Positions 16,412-24,904 of a stretch of 64,000 nt of DNA are shown in pieces. The DNA is from DATLXU01 sp035575515 (lineage in GTDB: Bacteria; Acidobacteriota; Blastocatellia; UBA7656). The stretch is taken from NCBI GenBank assembly GCA_035575515.1, contig DATLXU010000092.1, positions 47,735 through 111,734 of the forward strand, in the 5' to 3' direction. Each line of letters starts with the position of its first letter. The stretch's first letter is position 1. The notes below the pieces were generated by a model. That model was given only the letters and a program-made list of their open reading frames with translations, made no database searches and was not told the origin of the DNA. The position numbers and the translations under genes were made by a program.

Positions 16412-16513
16412 TTGTCAGTTGCTGGTATCTTGTTGGAAGACTCATCCCGTGAAAATGGCTCTGTAAGCCTGTTTCAAGCAAACCCCTTCTTTTGACTGAT
16501 CCCTGATAACTGA
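16412..16513. repeat. Composite intergenic hairpin repeat, copy B
   Basis: The left arm has two CAGTTG heptamers; the right arm ends GACTGATCCCTGATAACTGA just before the ddl stop. The core at 16449-16479 (GTGAAAAT, GGCTC, spacer, AAGCCTG, TTTCAAGC) matches copies at 7637-7668 and 51087-51117. It lies in the 3' region of ddl. Confidence 0.65.
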
Positions 16514-17629
16514 CTACTCTCTGGGTTGGTAGCTTGTGAGGTTGCGCGATTTGTCGGCGTGGCGCTCAAGGGCAAGCTCAATCAAGCGGTCAATCAATTC
16601 GCTATAAGATATGCCGCTCGCTCCCCACATCTTCGCGTACATGCTTATCGAGGTAAAACCGGGCATCGTATTAATCTCGTTTATGATTATGCGATTCGTA
16701 TCGCGCTCGACGAAGAAATCAACTCGCGCAAGCCCCGCCCCGTCAATCGCCTGAAAAGCTGTGATCGCGTCACGCTGTATCCGCTCGATTAACTCTCTCG
16801 GCAGCTTTGCAGGAACATCAGTCCGCGACTTGCTGTCAATATATTTGTCCTCGTAATCGTAGAACTCGTGGCCTGCGATTATCTCGCCCGGAAGGCTCGC
16901 AATCGGATGGTCATTTCCTAGTATGCTCACTTCGATCTCGCGCCCAACGACTGCGCGCTCGGCGATTATCCTGCGGTCATACCGCGCCGCGTCATTGATT
17001 GAATCTTTCAGTTCGTTCGCGTCGCTTGCTTTCGATATGCCGACAGATGAGCCGAGATTGGCAGGTTTAACGAAGACGGGAAAGCCGAGCGATGCCGCGA
17101 TGCGTTCAATAATCGCCTGCGGGTTTTCTTCCCACGATGAGCGCAGGAACCATTCGTAATCGGTGACGGTAAGCCCTGCCTGTTTGAATAACTGCTTCAT
17201 CACCACCTTATCCATGCCGGTCGCTGACGCGAGGACGCCGCAGCCGACGTAAGGCACGCCTGCCATCTCAAGCAGACCTTGAATGGTTCCGTCTTCGCCG
17301 TAGGTTCCGTGCAGCACGGGAAAGACAACATCGAGCGCCTCGCCTGCATTCATTCGCTCATTGGCATCGAGGCGAAAAAGCCCTTGCCTTGTCGGATCGC
17401 CGATGATTGCAACCGGCTCTTGATTATCCGATTGCATTATGGCTTCGGGCAGCATCGCCGTCGCGTCAGCGGATACGAGCCAGCGGCCTTCTTTGGTAAT
17501 GCCGATGGGAACGACATCGTACTTCGATTTATCAATAGCGTTGATGATTGATTCCGCCGAGCGCAACGATACTTCGTGCTCGCCTGAGCGCCCGCCGAAT
17601 ATAATCCCTACCCTTATTTTTTTTGCCAA
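16514..17629 (-). CDS. ddl: D-alanine--D-alanine ligase
   Basis: A 371-residue cytoplasmic ATP-grasp ligase that joins two D-alanines for peptidoglycan precursors. Family landmarks: IRVGIIFGGRSGEHEVSLRSA at the start, VFPVLHGTYGEDGTIQGLLE, GMDKVVMKQL, FVKPANLGSSVGISK, AERAVVGREIEVSILG, YIDSKS, and ARVDFFVERD with INEINTMPGFTSISMYAKMW. The start is TTG (17627-17629) followed by an A8 run; no better ATG is available and GGGG lies upstream. The arginase gene ends 15 bp before it on the same strand, so both are probably in one operon. Confidence 0.96.
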   Translation of the reverse strand: MAKKIRVGIIFGGRSGEHEVSLRSAESIINAIDKSKYDVVPIGITKEGRWLVSADATAMLPEAIMQSDNQEPVAIIGDPTRQGLFRLDANERMNAGEALDVVFPVLHGTYGEDGTIQGLLEMAGVPYVGCGVLASATGMDKVVMKQLFKQAGLTVTDYEWFLRSSWEENPQAIIERIAASLGFPVFVKPANLGSSVGISKASDANELKDSINDAARYDRRIIAERAVVGREIEVSILGNDHPIASLPGEIIAGHEFYDYEDKYIDSKSRTDVPAKLPRELIERIQRDAITAFQAIDGAGLARVDFFVERDTNRIIINEINTMPGFTSISMYAKMWGASGISYSELIDRLIELALERHADKSRNLTSYQPRE

Positions 17630-17644
17630 TGAAATTTCCCCGGT

Positions 17645-18571
17645 TCAGATGATTTTTTTACCGAGCGCCGACAGTATCAACTCGACCGCAAGCTGCGCTG
17701 TTTGATTTGCAGTGTCATACATCGGATTTACTTCCGTCAATTCAACTGAAAGCACACGTCCTGAATCGGCCATCTTTTCCATTGCAAGGTGGCTTTCGCG
17801 ATAAGTCGCGCCCCCGCGCTCAGGCGTGCCGACTCCAGGCGCGTAAAACGGATCAATGAAATCCATGTCCATCGTGACGTGAATGCCAGCCGTGTTGAGA
17901 GTAGCTATCTCGATGGCTTCTTCAATAACATCCGCCATGCCGCGCTCGTCAAGCTCGCTCATAGTGAAGACTCGAACGCCGAGCGATTTGATAAGCTCGC
18001 GCTCGCCCGGATCAATGCTTCGCGCTCCGATGATGCAAGTGTGTTCGGGCAGGACCTTCGGCGCGAAGCCCGCGACGTGCGTAAGCTCATGCGCGCCGTG
18101 TCCGAGCAGCGCGGCCAGCGGCATCCCGTGAATGTTTCCTGATGGTGTGGTTTCAGGCGTGTTTATGTCCGTGTGCGCGTCGAGCCATATTATGCCAATC
18201 CTCTTTTTCCGCTTGCGGTAGCAAGATGCGACGCCTGACGCGCTGCCGATGGCGATTGAATGATCGCCTCCGAGAATTACCGGAATCGAGTCTTCGTCCA
18301 GCGCGGCTTCTACCATTTGAGCAAGCTCCTCACAAGCAGCCGCAATTTCAGGCAGGAAGCGCGCTCGCGGATTGGTTTGCGCGACGGCTTCCGGTGGGTG
18401 AACGTGAAGGTTGCCCGCATCGGTCACTTCATATCCGAGCAAGGCTAAGGATTGATTAAGTCCAGCGATGCGAATCGCCGACGGTCCCATATCAACGCCG
18501 CGACGGCCCGCGCCTAAATCCATAGGCACGCCTATGATCTTCGCTTTCTTATTGGTTTTGCTCCGACTCAT
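17645..18571 (-). CDS. rocF: Arginase (ureohydrolase family)
   Basis: A 308-residue protein with the full ureohydrolase signature: GAGRRGVDMGPSAIR, ILGGDHSIAIGS (metal His), IIWLDAHTDINTPETTPSGNIHGMPLA (the DAHxD metal ligands), and TMDMDFIDPFYAPGVGTP (third metal motif). The pattern of the substrate loop and VELTEVNPMYDT is that of arginases rather than agmatinases. It hydrolyses arginine to ornithine and urea with two Mn ions. No urease gene is visible here. It is upstream of ddl with a 15-bp gap. Confidence 0.94.
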   Translation of the reverse strand: MSRSKTNKKAKIIGVPMDLGAGRRGVDMGPSAIRIAGLNQSLALLGYEVTDAGNLHVHPPEAVAQTNPRARFLPEIAAACEELAQMVEAALDEDSIPVILGGDHSIAIGSASGVASCYRKRKKRIGIIWLDAHTDINTPETTPSGNIHGMPLAALLGHGAHELTHVAGFAPKVLPEHTCIIGARSIDPGERELIKSLGVRVFTMSELDERGMADVIEEAIEIATLNTAGIHVTMDMDFIDPFYAPGVGTPERGGATYRESHLAMEKMADSGRVLSVELTEVNPMYDTANQTAQLAVELILSALGKKII

Positions 18572-18635
18572 CGAGAATCATTTTCCCATTCCAGCAGTGG
18601 CGTGGCAAGATGTGGGTTGGAAGCTCGATCGGGAA

Positions 18636-19715
18636 TCATTGCCTTGATGTTATTCCCAAAGCCCGTAGCAAAGCAGTTTTGCGCTCGTTGTCCTTCGTTT
18701 TATTCAAAAACTGTTTGAGCCAGTCTTTTTGCTCCGCGTCTCCATCAGCGGCGAGCTTTAAAAGCTCCTCGAAATTGTATTCAACAAATCTTTCATTAGT
18801 TAAACCCTCGAAATTGTGAACGCTGTCTAACTCGCTTTCAGTTACGTCGGACCGCGACTCATCAAGCACGAATTTATCTTTGTCACTATTCCAGACGAAA
18901 TATGCTTTCTGAGTCTTTGAGAAGAGAGGCGGCGAGTCGTTTCCTTTCCTGCAATCGGAAATGCTGTACGTTACCAGGAACTGAATCGGCACGGTGTAAC
19001 CTCCATTCTCCAACTCATGACGCAGAAGAAGCGATTTGTATGAGCGGTCTAACTCTTTCCGGCAAGGAATGTCGTGCCCTTCAATCGGGTACGCAAGGAC
19101 TCGCCTCACTTTCGTCGGGGTTATCTCATACCACACGTCGGCGTAGGAGACTATTCCCGACCCGCGCCCCCATAGCTCTTTTATGACAAACCAGGTTCGG
19201 CCATCGCCGCTTTCAATCCTGTGTTGAGGCGGCCCGTATTGCTGAAGTCGTACATCAATATTACCAGTGAGTTTCCATTCATCTTTCGCAGCCCCGTTTG
19301 ATTTAGCTCTTTTAAAAATCAGGTACTCATAGAAGTAGCTTCGCTCGAATGCTATTCTGAGCGCGACAGTCGCTCCCTTTTCTTCGCCTGCGACATCAAG
19401 CTCAAATGTCTCCGCAGAGCAGTCGCTTTCGCATCTTTCAGGCAAATCGGGGGCGTCGCCAATATTAAACAATCGCCAGACCGGTTTGAGGTCAATCTTT
19501 TCGTTCGCGTCAATGAACCACTCGATTAGGTACGGAGACCGAAGCATCGCCCTTATCTTTTCATCTGTCTTTTCAACCGTATCGGTCTCAGTAGTTTTTC
19601 GTTCTTGCGGACGAACGTGAGTAGACAAAGGTGAAGTCGTGACCTTGCTGTTGATGCTCAGCATAAAGAGTAGCGGCAGGCATAAACTAATGATTCGCTG
19701 CATCAAAGACGGCAT
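18636..19715 (-). CDS. Secreted hypothetical protein
   Basis: A 359-residue protein I do not recognise. The first ~25 residues (MQRIISLCLPLLFMLSINS region) look like a signal peptide. The body is polar, with many aromatic residues in short strands (FYEYLIFKRAK; RTWFVIKELWGRGSGIVSYADVWYEITP), cysteines at about 94/98 and again in DCRKGN, and a charged helical C-terminus. AAGGA lies about 10 nt before the ATG at 19715. Base composition is slightly less GC-rich than that of its neighbours, hinting at a lineage-specific gene. Export is the only inference offered. Confidence 0.65.
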   Translation of the reverse strand: MPSLMQRIISLCLPLLFMLSINSKVTTSPLSTHVRPQERKTTETDTVEKTDEKIRAMLRSPYLIEWFIDANEKIDLKPVWRLFNIGDAPDLPERCESDCSAETFELDVAGEEKGATVALRIAFERSYFYEYLIFKRAKSNGAAKDEWKLTGNIDVRLQQYGPPQHRIESGDGRTWFVIKELWGRGSGIVSYADVWYEITPTKVRRVLAYPIEGHDIPCRKELDRSYKSLLLRHELENGGYTVPIQFLVTYSISDCRKGNDSPPLFSKTQKAYFVWNSDKDKFVLDESRSDVTESELDSVHNFEGLTNERFVEYNFEELLKLAADGDAEQKDWLKQFLNKTKDNERKTALLRALGITSRQ

Positions 19716-19816
19716 GACCTATCATCCTTCTTGGGAAACCTTAAACCCGCTGATCTATCCGACGCAAGGTTGTCGTGATTCAGTTCTTTTTCTCCTTTGA
19801 AGCAGGCGCAAAAAAA

Positions 19817-19838
19817 GAGGCTGCTTTGCGGCAGCCTC
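19817..19838 (-). terminator. Rho-independent terminator for the lytic transglycosylase gene
   Basis: GAGGCTGC (19817-19824) pairs with GCAGCCTC (19831-19838) around a 6-nt loop. Read on the minus strand, the hairpin is followed by a run of T residues (the A-run at 19810-19816), 43 bp past the stop of the gene at 19882. Confidence 0.85.
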
Positions 19839-19881
19839 GAAGCTCTTTCAGAGGAAGGTGGACTTCAAGAAATAGATACCA

Positions 19882-21042
19882 TTATTGCCCGCTTGAGACT
19901 GCTAGCGAATCCATTGAGAAGCCATACGTATCCGCTTCGCTGACAACTTTGATCGCCGCCAGAATTTTTGGCACGTAATCGCGAGTCTCCTTAGGCAACA
20001 ATTGCTTCTCATACAACTCCCAGAAATTCGCCCGCCCGTTTTTGACCACTGCTTCCATCACGCGCGGTTCGCCCGAATTGTACGCGGCCATCGCAAGCGC
20101 CCAGTCGCCGAATAGCGTGTAGAGGTCGCGCAGGTACTCCGCCGCCACTCGCGTCTGCTTCACCGGATCAGTGCGCTCGTCGTTCCCGCGCTCGACCGTG
20201 AGACCGTATTCAACAGCCGTTTTTGGGATGAACTGCCACAATCCGCCAGCCGCCGCAGGCGACACCGCCGTCGGGTTCCAGACGCTTTCGACCATAGCGA
20301 GCCAAATCAAATCTTCCGGCACGCCCGCGCGCCGAAACTCATCGCGCGCCATCTCGATGTATTGCTGGCTGCGGCTCAGCCCAATCGTCATCGTCCTGCG
20401 CCCGCCTGTCGTCGCGGTGTAATAATTCACCCAGTGTTGTATCGCCGGGTTCAAATCAAAGCCCATGTCCCCTACGGTCAGCCCGCTCGATGCAATCGCC
20501 GGCCCGTCAGCATCCACATCAGGCATTGCGACCCGCGCGCTCGGAGGCGCTTCGGGCAGCGGCTCTACATCGGCGACCATCGCGCTCGGCTGGTAATCCT
20601 TCAACTCGGCAGGCGCAGACAGCCTTGAGATTTGCGCGTCGCTCGACGTCCGGCCGCTAAGCGAAACCCTGGCGACTCGAATGCCCGAACCGTTTTCCGG
20701 CAGCATCGCCTCGCCCCTGACCCGCTTCGTAACACGCTCGAAATATTCATTGAGCTTAGGGTTGCTGTTCGCTCCATCGGCCAGTATCGTAAGAGCCTTA
20801 TCGAAATCCTTTCGCTGACGGCTCAATCCGCGCGGAGCCGCTTCGACAGATTCAAATGCGGCGGCCTGAGCTTCACCCGCCGTGACGCGATGCGCGATGC
20901 GCTTGGTGTTGTATGATGTGAAAAGGAGCGTCATAACGCTCATCGCCAGGGTTGCGATGAATGACGAAATAACTCTCTTTGAGAACGACTTTCTGAACAA
21001 GAGAGCTTTTGAACGCGAGGCAACGATACTAAAAAGCTTCAT
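19882..21042 (-). CDS. Membrane-linked lytic transglycosylase (SLT, MltD-like)
   Basis: A 386-residue protein with an N-terminal hydrophobic segment (about 24-43), a linker with acidic and Pro-rich stretches, and an SLT domain from ~215. The catalytic Glu is E252 in LAMVESVWNPTAVSP, followed by AAGGLWQFIPKTAVEYGL and the AMAAYNSGEPRV motif. It cleaves the MurNAc-GlcNAc bond to form 1,6-anhydro ends during wall turnover. No LysM repeats are present, unlike classic MltD. It has its own terminator and is divergent from the VWA/GATase gene. Confidence 0.9.
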   Translation of the reverse strand: MKLFSIVASRSKALLFRKSFSKRVISSFIATLAMSVMTLLFTSYNTKRIAHRVTAGEAQAAAFESVEAAPRGLSRQRKDFDKALTILADGANSNPKLNEYFERVTKRVRGEAMLPENGSGIRVARVSLSGRTSSDAQISRLSAPAELKDYQPSAMVADVEPLPEAPPSARVAMPDVDADGPAIASSGLTVGDMGFDLNPAIQHWVNYYTATTGGRRTMTIGLSRSQQYIEMARDEFRRAGVPEDLIWLAMVESVWNPTAVSPAAAGGLWQFIPKTAVEYGLTVERGNDERTDPVKQTRVAAEYLRDLYTLFGDWALAMAAYNSGEPRVMEAVVKNGRANFWELYEKQLLPKETRDYVPKILAAIKVVSEADTYGFSMDSLAVSSGQ

Positions 21043-21435
21043 TTACAGTTCCACCTTTTAAGGCCGGTCGCGCCGGGCTATTCACATTTTCTTTATTGTT
21101 TGGGATTAGGGACGTTGCGAGCGCCTTGGTTTGGTCGCTGCGGTTCGGAAAATGTCAACCCTCACCCATACTCCTTGTTCGCAATCTTCATGCTTGATTA
21201 AGAACCATAATGATAATACCAATGATTTGTTCACACATCGAGAGGCCCGACCCATTTGCAAAATAATCGCAATAAGTCGCGCCTTCGCCTTCTTGTCCGG
21301 CTCAAAGTGGCGGGAATGCCAAGCCTCTGAGAAATAATACCGGAACTTTTGCGCAGTTGGGCGATATTAATTAAAATGAGTCAGGCGCAATTTTGTCAGC
21401 GTGCCTGAGGGGCGCATTGAAAGCGGGAGTCGGCG
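21043..21435. other. Divergent intergenic region
   Basis: About 390 bp between the lytic transglycosylase (-) and the first gene of the VWA/MoxR cluster (+). I find no supported gene; a 68-codon frame at 21131-21337 lacks a ribosome site and protein-like composition. It should contain both promoters. Confidence 0.5.
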
Positions 21436-23727
21436 TTGGAACAGGTCGTAAGTTTTCTGTTCAAATACAGAGCGGCGCTCTTCTCGAAGAGTCAGTTTGG
21501 ATTCGGCGCGCGCCCATCTCTGTTGATGATAATCGCCCTAGTCGCTGGCCTGGCGCTTCTTGCTTACTATCTCTACCTCACCCCCAAAGTCCGACTTGCT
21601 ACAAAATGGCGCGCCGCTTTGATAGCCCTGCGCGTCGGACTGTTTGCGATAATCCTTTTCTGCATAATGCGCCCGATCATTGTCGTCCCGTCAATCATTC
21701 CTCAATCAACCTACGTCGCCGTTATGATGGACGATTCGTCGAGCATGATGTTTGCGGACGCGAACGGTGGCGCGAGGCTCGAAACCGTCAAGCAGTTGAT
21801 GACGCCTGATCGCCCTTTCTACAAAGAGTTGTTAGAAAAATTCAAGGTGCGCGCATTCAAGTTTGCATCATCGCCTGAGCGCGTGCGCGATGCGACCGAA
21901 CTTGCAGGCGCGGGACCGCAGACGAACCTCGACGCCGCGCTTGAACAGGCCGCGCGTGATTCTTCCGGCCTTCCATATTCCGGCATTGTTCTCATAACCG
22001 ACGGCGCATCGAACGGCGACGCGTCAAATGCTGATGGCCTTGCAAACACGCTCGCAGACCTGCGCGCTCGCGGCCTGCCGGTTTACGTCATAGGCGTAGG
22101 GCCGACCTCGCTTGAAAACGATGTAGAGATTGCGCGCGCGACAGCGCCGCGCCGCGTCGTTGCAGGCGCGCCCGTCACGGCTGAAATTCTCGTCAGCGCA
22201 GGAGGCAGCGCGAGAAGCGTCCACGTTGACCTCACCGAAGACAATCACCCGCTACGCTCGCAGGAAGTGCCGGTTCAGGCCAACGGCACAACCGTTGCAC
22301 GCATAAGCTTCACGCCGTCATCGCCGGGCATTCATCGCTACACTGTCACAGCTCAGGCCCCCGAAGGCGACCCGATACCTGAGAACAATTCGCAGGAGTT
22401 GTTGATTGAGGTAGAAGACGCGCGGCCAAAGATTTTGTACATCGAGGGCGAGCCGCGATGGGAATACGGCAAGCTGCGCGAAGCATTGGCAGAAGAGAAA
22501 CGCATTACGCTCGTCTCAGTGCTGCGCTCGGCTGATGGAAAGTTTTATCGGCAGGGAATCGAGAACGCGAACGAGCTTACGGCAGGTTTTCCGAGATCGG
22601 AAGAAGAGCTTTTCAAATACGACGCCGTAATCATCGGAAGCATCGAAGCGACTTTCTTCACGTTCGATCAGTTGAAAGCAATCGAGCAATTCGTCTCGCG
22701 TCGCGGCGGCACGCTCGTGATGCTCGGCGGCTCGAAGGCGTTCAACGCTGGCGGCTATGCGAACACGCCGCTCGCCGACCTGTTGCCAGTTTATCTTCGC
22801 GGCGAAGTTGCAGCAGCGGGCGAGAACCAGTCATTCAAAGCTGCGCCTGCCGAGCGCGGGCGCGACCATCCCGCTGCGCGACTCGCCGACGACGCGGAAG
22901 CGAGCGCCCGCGCGTGGGAGCACATGCCAGCAATCACTCTTCCCGAAATCATCACCGAGATCAAACCCGGCGCTACGGTCGTGCTTGAAGCTCGCAGCGC
23001 GAAAGGCGGCAATCGAGTCGTCCCGCTGCTGATTGAAGAAAGATACGGACGCGGGCGCACGCTTGCGATGATGGCATCAGACACCTGGCGCTGGCGGATG
23101 ATGCTCGAATCGAAAGATAAATCGTTTGAGACTTTCTGGCGAAACCTGCTGCGCTACACGGTGGACTCGGTTCGCCACACGACAGAAGTTTCAACCGAGC
23201 AGAGTTCTTACTCGCCGGGCGAAACCGTGCGCATTCGCGCCGAAGTCGTGGACGAGAGATTCATCAGCATAAACGATGCGCAGGTGACGGCACACATCAC
23301 GACGCCTTCGGGCAATACAGTTGACTTGCCAATGAAGCTCGCAACGGAGGCAACAGGCGACGGTTACACGGTTCAATTCACGCCTGATGAAGACGGCGTT
23401 CATCGCATCGAAGTAACTGCGCAGCGCGGAGGAAATCAAAGCGCGTTGCAATCAGGCAGCGCGAGTTTTCTAGTGGGACCGATGAACCGCGAGGCGCACG
23501 AAGCGGCGCAGAACCGCGAATTGCTCAAGCGTATTGCTGCCGAAACGGGCGGCGGGTACTACACGCCCGACCAGGCTGAAAACCTCATCGAAGACATCAC
23601 GCACACGGAAGGGCCGGGCACCGTGCGCGAAGCGAAAGACCTTTGGGATATGCCGATTAATTTTATGCTCATCATTGGACTTGCCGGAGGCGAGTGGTTT
23701 ATACGCAAGCGCAAGGGGCTTGCCTGA
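21436..23727 (+). CDS. Membrane VWA protein with class I glutamine-amidotransferase-like domain
   Basis: A 763-residue protein. Two transmembrane helices at the N-terminus (about 28-48 and 58-80) are followed by a VWA domain with MIDAS residues D99-x-S101-x-S103 and IVLITDGASNGD. Then come a CARDB-like beta segment (225-325), a GATase1/ThuA-like alpha/beta domain (about 330-560: PKILYIEGEPRWEYGKL; FVSRRGGTLVMLGG) and a final Ig-like stretch (590-690) with a C-terminal membrane helix. The GATase catalytic Cys is not evident, so it is probably non-enzymatic. The start is TTG. It opens the 15-kb cluster containing MoxR, DUF58 and BatA-like genes and likely acts in the envelope with them. Confidence 0.82.
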   Translation: MEQVVSFLFKYRAALFSKSQFGFGARPSLLMIIALVAGLALLAYYLYLTPKVRLATKWRAALIALRVGLFAIILFCIMRPIIVVPSIIPQSTYVAVMMDDSSSMMFADANGGARLETVKQLMTPDRPFYKELLEKFKVRAFKFASSPERVRDATELAGAGPQTNLDAALEQAARDSSGLPYSGIVLITDGASNGDASNADGLANTLADLRARGLPVYVIGVGPTSLENDVEIARATAPRRVVAGAPVTAEILVSAGGSARSVHVDLTEDNHPLRSQEVPVQANGTTVARISFTPSSPGIHRYTVTAQAPEGDPIPENNSQELLIEVEDARPKILYIEGEPRWEYGKLREALAEEKRITLVSVLRSADGKFYRQGIENANELTAGFPRSEEELFKYDAVIIGSIEATFFTFDQLKAIEQFVSRRGGTLVMLGGSKAFNAGGYANTPLADLLPVYLRGEVAAAGENQSFKAAPAERGRDHPAARLADDAEASARAWEHMPAITLPEIITEIKPGATVVLEARSAKGGNRVVPLLIEERYGRGRTLAMMASDTWRWRMMLESKDKSFETFWRNLLRYTVDSVRHTTEVSTEQSSYSPGETVRIRAEVVDERFISINDAQVTAHITTPSGNTVDLPMKLATEATGDGYTVQFTPDEDGVHRIEVTAQRGGNQSALQSGSASFLVGPMNREAHEAAQNRELLKRIAAETGGGYYTPDQAENLIEDITHTEGPGTVREAKDLWDMPINFMLIIGLAGGEWFIRKRKGLA

Positions 23728-23745
23728 GATCGTTCGAGTTATTGG

Positions 23746-24819
23746 ATGCGAATTAGCAGAAAAATCTTCGCCTTGATTATCGGTTCTACACTTGGCTTGT
23801 GCGCGCAGCTATCGGCGCGCGCTCAAGATGAGAACAAACCGAAACCATTCACTGATGCAAAGCAGCAACGAGCGGCGATTGACCCGAACAAATTCGCAAT
23901 CGTGATTGCGGGCGTCGGCGGCGAAGAAATCTACACGAAGAAATTCACCGCAGAGGCCAACCATCTTTACTCGGCGCTGACGAATCGGCTCGGATTTGAT
24001 GAGAAGCATGTTTTTCTTTTGACCGAGATCGTGGCAGGCGACCCCGAAAACGGATTGCGTGAGGCTGAAGCTTCAGCGCATCGAGCGACAGCCGAAGAAG
24101 TGCGCAAAGCTTTCGCCTCAATCAAGACGGCGGCGAAACCTGACAGTCTCGTGTTAGTTGTTCTAATCGGGCACGGCTCGTTCGACAACCAGCTTGCGAA
24201 GTTCAATCTCGTCGGGCCTGACCTTTCGGCAAAGGATTACGCGCAGCTAATTGGGACGCTTCCGACCCGCCGCGTCGTGTTCGTCAATTGCTCAAGCTCG
24301 TCGGGCGAATTCATCAAGCCACTATCGGGCGAAAATCGCGTCATCATCACTGCAACTCGCAGCGGCAACGAGCAGAACGCTACAGTCTTTGCCGAATACT
24401 TTATTGCGGCGCTGACTACAGACGAAGCAGACGCGGACAAAAACGGCAGAGTCTCCGTGCTCGAAGCATTCGATTACGCAACGAAGATGGTTGCTGATTT
24501 TTACAAGAAGCAGAATCGGCTTGCGACCGAGCACGCGCTGATTGACGACAACGGCGACGGCGCGGGACATGAAACGGCAACGGCAGGCGACGGAGGACTT
24601 GCAAAGATAATTTATCTCGATTCAAAAACGGTTGAGCAGGCAGGAAATGACGCGGAGCTTGGCCGGTTGATGAAAGAGCGGCAGCGGCTCGAAGAGGCTG
24701 TCGAGAAATTGAAGGCGCGCAAGAGCGAGATGAAGGCGGAAGATTATGAGCGCGAGCTTGAAGAGTTGCTCGTAGAGCTTGCGAAAGTGAATCAAGCGAT
24801 AAAAGCGAGACAGAAATGA
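23746..24819 (+). CDS. Secreted caspase-like (C13/legumain-type) peptidase with EF-hand
   Basis: A 357-residue protein with a signal peptide (1-26). The caspase-like fold is indicated by NKFAIVIAGVGGEE, the His motif VVLIGHGSFD (H143) and, about 40 residues later, the Cys motif VVFVNCSSSSGEF (C182), which give the H/C dyad of clan CD. An EF-hand loop with Ca ligands at D229, D231, N233 and E240 follows, then DDNGDG and a coiled-coil C-terminus (about 305-357). Legumain-type relatives cleave after Asn or Asp; specificity here is unknown. It starts 18 bp after the VWA/GATase gene, with the TPR protease gene downstream. Confidence 0.8.
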   Translation: MRISRKIFALIIGSTLGLCAQLSARAQDENKPKPFTDAKQQRAAIDPNKFAIVIAGVGGEEIYTKKFTAEANHLYSALTNRLGFDEKHVFLLTEIVAGDPENGLREAEASAHRATAEEVRKAFASIKTAAKPDSLVLVVLIGHGSFDNQLAKFNLVGPDLSAKDYAQLIGTLPTRRVVFVNCSSSSGEFIKPLSGENRVIITATRSGNEQNATVFAEYFIAALTTDEADADKNGRVSVLEAFDYATKMVADFYKKQNRLATEHALIDDNGDGAGHETATAGDGGLAKIIYLDSKTVEQAGNDAELGRLMKERQRLEEAVEKLKARKSEMKAEDYERELEELLVELAKVNQAIKARQK

Positions 24820-24904
24820 TACGTGAAGCACACGAAGATACGCCAACAATAGTCTTCCTGTTTTCGTCCCTCATCGTGTATTTCATGGGTAGCTCGGTAG
24901 ATAT

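Noticed and set aside
21131..21337. 68-codon open frame in the divergent intergenic region
   Set aside because: No ribosome site, poor protein-like composition and no recognised motif.
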